Of a stretch of 64,000 nt of DNA, positions 58,047 to 64,000 are shown one piece after another. This DNA comes from Cunninghamella blakesleeana (taxonomy: Eukaryota; Mucoromycota; Mucoromycetes; Mucorales; Cunninghamellaceae): the NCBI GenBank assembly GCA_017871115.1, contig JAFCIZ010000001.1, positions 4,879,501 to 4,943,500 of the forward strand, in the 5' to 3' direction. A program made the position numbers and the translations under genes. The notes below the pieces were generated by a model. That model did no database searches. It was not told the origin of the DNA and saw nothing but the letters and a program-made list of their open reading frames with translations. How positions within the stretch are numbered: position 1 is the first letter of the stretch; each line of letters starts with the position of its first letter.

Positions 58047-59920
58047 TTATGATTTTTGTGTAAAGCAATAATGAATATTCATAAAAGATCGTTGCATTTC
58101 CATTTCTTGATCCAATAGATTTAACTCCTGTTCTAAACCCTGATTTGATTTGTCATTTGCTTGTTTATCGTCATCTGCAAGGTAAGCTCTTACCGATTCA
58201 AATAATGAATGGACTTCTTCTCGAAACATAACACCCAGTCTACCACCCCAAACCCCAATCGGTAAAGAAATATATCCTGTTGTTGTATCAGTTGCTTCTT
58301 CTAATAAATCTGGTAATCGACGTGCTAATCTTGGATCTAAGGACTTGGACTCCATTAAATGTATGACTAAATAAAAAAAAATAAAAATTAATTTCTCACA
58401 CTGATCTTCAATTCCTTTTTCCTCTCTCTCTCCCCCAAAAAAGTAATTCCATTTATTATTATTTATCTATTTTATTTAATGTGTATACATACCTTCAGAA
58501 TTTAAGGATTGAATAGTGTTTCCCATCATCATATTAGAAGAAGATTGACTATGATACATTCTCATATCCATTTCAATCAATTCAATATAACCACCTAATT
58601 TGCAAAGTCTCCAACATTCTGTTACGATTTGTTGATATTCTTCAAAAGTGTAGGCCATGATCAAACAGCGTAAGTCAATTAAATCAAAAGATTGATCAGG
58701 TAGCTGTTGTAAAGCATTTAATAAGGAAGGTGTACAATGAATAAATTTCAAATTTTTTGGAATTCCAGATATATGAATGGATTCGTCATAATATTTGTTT
58801 TCTTCCAAACCGACTACCGACCATTTAGGATTAGATAATGCTACATCTATACACCAAGTTCCTTCCCCACATCTATATTCAAAAAAAGCAAAAATGAAAA
58901 ACAAACGGGTAAATAAATAAATTTCATATGAAATTTTAAAAAATAAAATGACGATATTGCTCATACCCAACTTGTAATATTTGCTTATCTTGATTATAAT
59001 TTTCTAAAGGGCAACTTATAGATTGACTATAAAAATTAAGAAAAAAAATTTTTTTATGATCAGCTGAGAATGAATCGAAAAATTAAAATAAAATAAATAT
59101 GTGTGTATATATTTATATAGTTTTACCCATTTAGTGCTAATTTCAATAATTCATGTTTCAAAGTCCATTTACATAAAAAATGAGAATCCAAACAATAATC
59201 ATCAATATCATCATCATCTATTTCATTTTCGCTTAATTGTCCATTTTTCATAAATAAAACTAAAGGTGAAGCAGGTTGAGAAGAATCATACATAAATGAG
59301 GTAATGGAATGTCTTTTGTTTTGGTTATTATTATTCGCAATTGAATTAGGTAATAAAGAAGAAGGTCTTCTTGGCATTACTACATCATTAAAACTATGAG
59401 ATAACTGAACTCTTTCTTCTTGAGGAGGAGTACTATAAATACTAATAGCAGCTGTTTTTTGCTGCTGCTGCTGCTGCTGCAGTTGCTGTTGTTGCTGTTG
59501 ATGCTGTTGTGATTTCCATTTTTTAAATTTAGGATAGTGTGGATGTTTTTTTCTAGCTTTTGACCATAAGTCACCAAGCCTTGATCTTTCTTCACTAGTT
59601 CTATTTTTACATGAACAAGAAGAATATCGATCGTCTGATAAACTACTACCTATAGTTTGTTGAGAGTATCTTCTTTCATTAAAATATTCATATCTTAAAG
59701 ATAAATTTGTATTTGTTGTAGTTGTAGTTGTATTAGTTAAAGTAGGTGATGTAGGTAATATAGACGTTGAAGGGGAAATAGATGTAACTTCAGGTGATGA
59801 CGGAGAAGTATTAGAAGAAGAATTAACAGTGGCTTGCCATTTATTTAATGGGTGCCACTGAGAAAATATGCCAAAAAACCAAGACTTTGGCCTGGTTTCA
59901 GTATTACTTGTTGAACTCAT
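58047..59920 (-). CDS. SAM-dependent methyltransferase with a low-complexity N-terminus
   Basis: Exons 59920-59127, 59026-58967, 58872-58493 and 58366-58047 give 517 residues. Residues 1-235 are disordered: Ser/Thr-rich, with a basic patch (WSKARKKHPHYPKFKKWKSQ) and interrupted Gln runs encoded by CAG/CAA. The catalytic domain begins near residue 270: motif I is VGCGEGTWCIDVA, then KWSVVGLEENKYYD with the acidic residue that contacts SAM ribose, motif II-like FDLIDLRCLIMAY, and a motif III-like RLCKLGGYIELIEMDM. This class I fold with a long N-terminus is common in fungal proteins annotated as LaeA-like or UMTA methyltransferases. The substrate is unknown. The exon 2-3 junction completes VGCGEG, which confirms the splice model. 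A second, shorter reading frame across the Gln region is a shadow. Confidence 0.85.
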
Positions 59921-60314
59921 TATACCTTAAGAATCATATAATATAATTAATAAAGAGATGATTTAAACAAAAAGAAGAAAAGGGAGAAAAATGGAGTTTC
60001 AATCTTTCTTCTTAAAAAAAAAAAAAGAATGAAGAAGAAAGAAAAAAAAAAAATAAACAAATAAAGAGAGAAAATGTATCTGTTTTGCTCCTACTTTTCG
60101 CAACAAAGAAAAAAAAAAGGGGGGGAGAAAGAGAGAGTGAGAGAGTTTTTTTTTAAGGGAATAAGGTTTTTTTTAGTGGCTGAATATAGAGACTCCGATT
60201 CTATTTTTTTGCATGAATTTTTTATTTCATCAACCTTTTGTCCCCAAAATAAAAATGCTTCATATGACTTGATCATTATTTTCTTTATTAGGTGATCTTT
60301 AAAGATTATTAATA

Positions 60315-60350
<36 letters not shown>

Positions 60351-61251
60351 TATATAGTAAATATTATTATAGTATAAGATGAGGTGTATACTAGTTATAT
60401 ATATATATATATATTTATATATTTATATATATTTATACATTTATATATAAATAGTTATATAAGTTTTAACAACAGCATTATATATATATATATTGCTATT
60501 AAATTATTGTATACCTTTACTTACTTGAAATGAAAAAAGATCAGGTGTAATTAACCATCTGATTATTATCATATATATACACATATATATATATTTGATA
60601 AATATATATTCAAAGCACTTGCACATGATTTTTTTAATTCGTTTTATTCATTTCATCATAAATAATAATATTATCATTTAGCACAATTAATACAATTTTG
60701 GTTGCAAATAGGTAATAAACAAATAAGCAAATAAAGAATCGATTTTTAATAATAATCAACCAAAATAATTGAATGGCCGAAAAATAAAAATAAAAAAAGC
60801 CTCGCGAAAAACTGTTACATATGTAATAGAAATAGTATGTTTTTTACATGTGTATACTAATGCGTATATATATATATATATCATCCAATCATTTATTGTA
60901 CCTTAAAATACATTAAAAAATCTTTATTTTAAAAAAACTCGAGTTGGGCAAAATCCATACATAATAGAATAAAGTTCAACCCTCGGTATAATCATTGTGT
61001 GACATGTCTAAATGTATAGACAAGTACCTATTTGTAAATAATATGTAATAATTTTAAAAAAAATCAAGATATCGAGTTTAGATATCTTAGATTCAAAAAT
61101 ATAATATTATATAGGAGGGATTTTTTTTAATTAACTTTAAATTCAATTTCCGAATATATGTTTTTTTCATTCCTCCTCTTTCTGTTTTTCCTCACCTTTA
61201 TATTTATTTTTCCGTTACTTGTTTAATTAATACACACATACATACATATAA
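59921..61251. other. Divergent intergenic region with TA repeats
   Basis: About 1.3 kb. GA-rich tract at 60030-60140, TA runs at about 60310-60355 and 60392-60440, and a C/T-rich patch before the ATG at 61252. No coding exon is supported. Confidence 0.55.
60310..60357. repeat. TA-rich microsatellite
   Basis: A near-continuous TA run with short interruptions, one of several in this spacer. Confidence 0.75.
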
Positions 61252-63025
61252 ATGGACGATTTGTTAGATCTTAATAATATGAGTTGGTCCAACAGCTCAA
61301 CCAACACATCATCGCAAAAGGAAAATAAACCAAAACAAGATATATTTGCCGATTTATTATCTTTTTCTTCTTCTTCTTCCTCCTCATCAACAACGCCAAC
61401 TCCTGTACCTACTCTTAATGAACAAAGAATGCAAGCTAATCCCATTTTACCAAGCTCTATTAACTCTTCGCCACAAATATCTCGTCCTTTAACTCCTGTA
61501 AGTAACACAGTTTTACAACAGCAACAGCAACAGCAACAGCAATTACCAAAACAACCTTTATTACCACGAAGTCAACCTTCCAATTCTTCAACTACTACTC
61601 ATCCAGCAAACTCTTTAGACAATCTATTAGATCCTTTTGGAAAAGCAAATAAGCAAAAGCAACCCAGTAATCTTCCTTTGAATGCATTGTAATATATATA
61701 TACAGTAACTATAATTCTTTGGAAATAGAACAATGATATTAATGTCTTCCTTTTTTATTCATATTATTTATTTTTAGACGTTCAGAAACTATCTCTCAAA
61801 ATAATAATAATAATAATAACAGTAATAGTGATCCATGGGATTTTGATTTATTATCTTCTTCTTTAAAAAATAATACTCAGGTAAATATTATTTTCAACTA
61901 ATTAATTATTTGATATAATATCAGAACGCGTGTATTAATTGGTATATGGTTTGTTTTTTATTTTTATTTTTATTTTGCTATTCATATTTATAAATATAGA
62001 CAACTGAAACAACTACAACATCAAACCCTTCAATAGACCCTTTTGACATAGATTCAATTATATCGAGTACCAATCAAAATAATATGTTAGATACTAGTTT
62101 AAAAAACTCAACTTTTGATTATCCAGACAGTAATAATAATAATAATGAAGATGATGACAGTAACCCGCTTGGCATATTGGCTCAACCTGTAAATAATATC
62201 ATTACAAAGGTAATTATACATACATACATATATATACACATATATATATACATATAGGGTATTCAATAATTAATGAAATTATGAAACTTTTTTTTTTCCT
62301 GTTTAATAATATTTTAGAATTCACCAATCATATCAGATAATGAGACTTCATCGCCAAAAGACTCACCTAAAATACATCAACAGGATCCTACACCTTATGA
62401 TGATGAATTACTTGCACAATTAGTAGAAATGGGTTTCGGTATTGAAGAATCAAAAATTGCACTGGAAGCTAGTGGTAACATTGATTTACAATCTGCAATT
62501 GATGTCATTGTTCAACAAACAGAGGCTATACGACAACAGCAAGAACAATCACGCTTAAAAAAGGAAAAAAAAATAAACATTAGTAACGATAATAATGATA
62601 TGGAAAGGACTTCATCGCCAACCTCATCAGCAAATAATGATCTGTCTTTCCAACAACATAAAGAACGTTTAGTAACACAAGCTACTGAAATAGGAGGGTT
62701 TTTATATAAAAATGCCAGTTTATTTGTTAAATCTGGAAAACAAAAAATATCAAAAGCAATGGAAGATTGGCAAGAACAAGGTCAAGGGCAAGGACAACAG
62801 CAGCGCCAAGATAGACCTAAATGGATGACCGATATGGTTGATCATGATTCAATGGATGATATAAATATTAAAAGTGGCTCCCATTTAGAAAAATATGTAG
62901 ATAGTGATGATGATGATGATGCTGAAGATAAGGGTGGCAATAATGAAAAGAAAAATGAAGAGGATAGTATTAAAATGATGGAAAATGAACGACGTCAAAT
63001 GGATGCCTTAAGGCAAAGGCAATTA

Positions 63026-63061
<36 letters not shown>

Positions 63062-64000
63062 AAACAGAAACAAAAGCAAAAAATATCAAAATCATTATTT
63101 GATGATGACGAAGATGAATATATATCTCCTTCAAGAAGACGACATACTCCACCTCCATCTAAATCTAAACCTAAACCTCAACAGCAACAGCAACAGCCAG
63201 CTACTATACAAAGACAAACTCCGGAGCCCATTCCAAAGAAACAAATCATTGAAGCACCAGCTAATATTTTAACTATAGCCTCACATGATCGTGAGCGTGG
63301 CAATGAATTATATAAATTGGGTCAGTTTGGCGAAGCTGAAATAGCTTATACAAAGGGATTAACATCATTACCGGAAGGACATTATCATCTCATTCTTTTC
63401 AGTAATAATCGAGCTATGACAAGATTAAAAACAGGTGATTATAAGTCATGTATTCAAGATTGCGATTTAGCTATTCATTTATCTAAAGAAATCGTCACCC
63501 ATTATAATGGTAAAGTTCATTGTCAAGGAGTAGATATTCATGGAAAAGATCAATTAATCAAGGCATTACATCGTAAAGCGGAAGCATTTGAGCACTTGGA
63601 AAATTATGAAAAAGCATTAGATACCTATCAATTATTGGTTCAATGGGAAGGAATTGGTAATATAAAGGTTAATCATGCTTTAGCAAGGTGCAGAAAAATC
63701 GTCAATGGATCAACCTCACCATCGTCATCGTCATCATCATCATCTAAAATCATCAGTAATAATAATAATAATAATAAAAAGCCATTATCGTCAACACCTA
63801 AATCATCATCATCTCCTAATATCAATGATAGTAAAGCAGTAGCAGCTATGCGTGCACAAGCAGCTCAACAAGAAAAGGATGATGCTGAAAGATTAGCCAA
63901 AACAGACCAAGTAAATGATCGTTTAGCTCAATGGAAACAAGGAAAAGAATTAAATTTACGTGCTCTATTGGCTACATTGGATACATTGTTATGGGTTGAT
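61252..64000 (+). CDS. SWA2: Auxilin-like J-protein Swa2 (UBA-TPR part), truncated by the window
   Basis: Clathrin-uncoating cofactor of Hsp70. Exons 61252-61688, 61778-61880, 62000-62209 and 62318 to beyond the right edge; 811 codons are visible. Domain order matches Swa2: an N-terminal clathrin-binding region with repeated DPF-type boxes (LLDPFGK, SDPWDFD, SIDPFDID), and a UBA domain near residues 280-315 (ELLAQLVEMGFGIEESKIAL). A long charged, Gln-rich linker follows, and then three TPR motifs (ANILTIASHDRERGNELYKL, SNNRAMTRLKTGDYKSCIQD, ALHRKAEAFEHLENYEKALD). The visible end, ELNLRALLATLDTLLWVD, is the start of the auxilin-type J domain, so the HPD motif lies outside. Several CAA/CAG and AAT microsatellites inflate the linkers. 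Confidence 0.92.

Noticed and set aside
60074..60295. Overlapping frames on both strands near 60.1-60.3 kb
   Set aside because: They arise from GA-rich and T-rich tracts upstream of the methyltransferase gene and show no protein-like features.
1..64000. tRNA, rRNA, CRISPR arrays and prokaryotic operon signals
   Set aside because: No T-arm-like GTTCRANYC with matching acceptor stem was noticed, no rRNA-like conserved blocks and no spaced repeats; the genome is eukaryotic. A covariance-model scan was not possible here.

Overview
This window is nuclear DNA from a fungus. It is very AT-rich, and nearly every gene is split by short introns of about 70-150 bp with GTAAGT/GTATGT-type donors and AG acceptors. 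The gene content is fungal: a plasma-membrane H+-ATPase of the Pma1 type, an Orc3-Arp8-Swa2 class of housekeeping genes, GPI-type and LysM cell-surface proteins, and a GATA factor. Mitochondrial respiratory genes (Rieske protein, Tim10, a Ups2-like protein, a carrier) show an aerobic mitochondrion. A decayed Tc1-type transposase and the AT-rich, intron-dense style suggest an early-diverging lineage, most likely Mucoromycota. That placement is inference from style and content, not from a marker comparison.

Layout. 1-4 kb: exportin-7 (cut by the left edge) and a mitochondrial 2-oxodicarboxylate carrier, both on the minus strand. 5.4-8.2 kb: a tiny secreted Pro/Trp-repeat protein, a 14-bp tandem repeat and a GATA zinc-finger factor. 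8.2-11.3 kb: a gene-poor stretch with a Tc1-like transposase relic. 11.3-19 kb: Nop15/NIFK, a Ups2-like lipid-transfer protein, a long perfect hairpin, an M20 peptidase of the PM20D2 type, and a Sel1-repeat/MYND protein. 19.6-26.1 kb: Orc3, convergent with a queuosine-salvage hydrolase that carries a 10-nt micro-exon. 27.8-31 kb: Pma1. 31-39 kb: repeat-bearing intergenic DNA and a head-to-head pair of paralogous membrane proteins of a bacterial-looking putative hydrolase family, one of which lacks a normal 3' splice site. 39-43.3 kb: a Cys-rich GPI-type protein, the Rieske protein, a PITH-domain protein and a LysM GPI-type protein. 43.6-48.2 kb: a type II P-type ATPase with a long N-terminal extension. 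48.6-52.5 kb: a candidate short three-exon gene, Arp8, and a small two-helix membrane ORF. 52.9-56.3 kb: a kinesin-like protein without a P-loop, and Tim10. 58-59.9 kb: a SAM-dependent methyltransferase. 61.2 kb to the right edge: auxilin-like Swa2 (incomplete).

The genes do not form an operon or an obvious cluster. Shared themes are mitochondrial biogenesis and lipid handling (carrier, Ups2, Rieske, Tim10) and ion pumping (Pma1 and the second P-type ATPase). CCAAT-type boxes lie upstream of several start codons. Exon boundaries were derived by hand from splice signals, reading frame and family conservation. For each spliced gene reported at high confidence, the exon lengths sum to a multiple of three.
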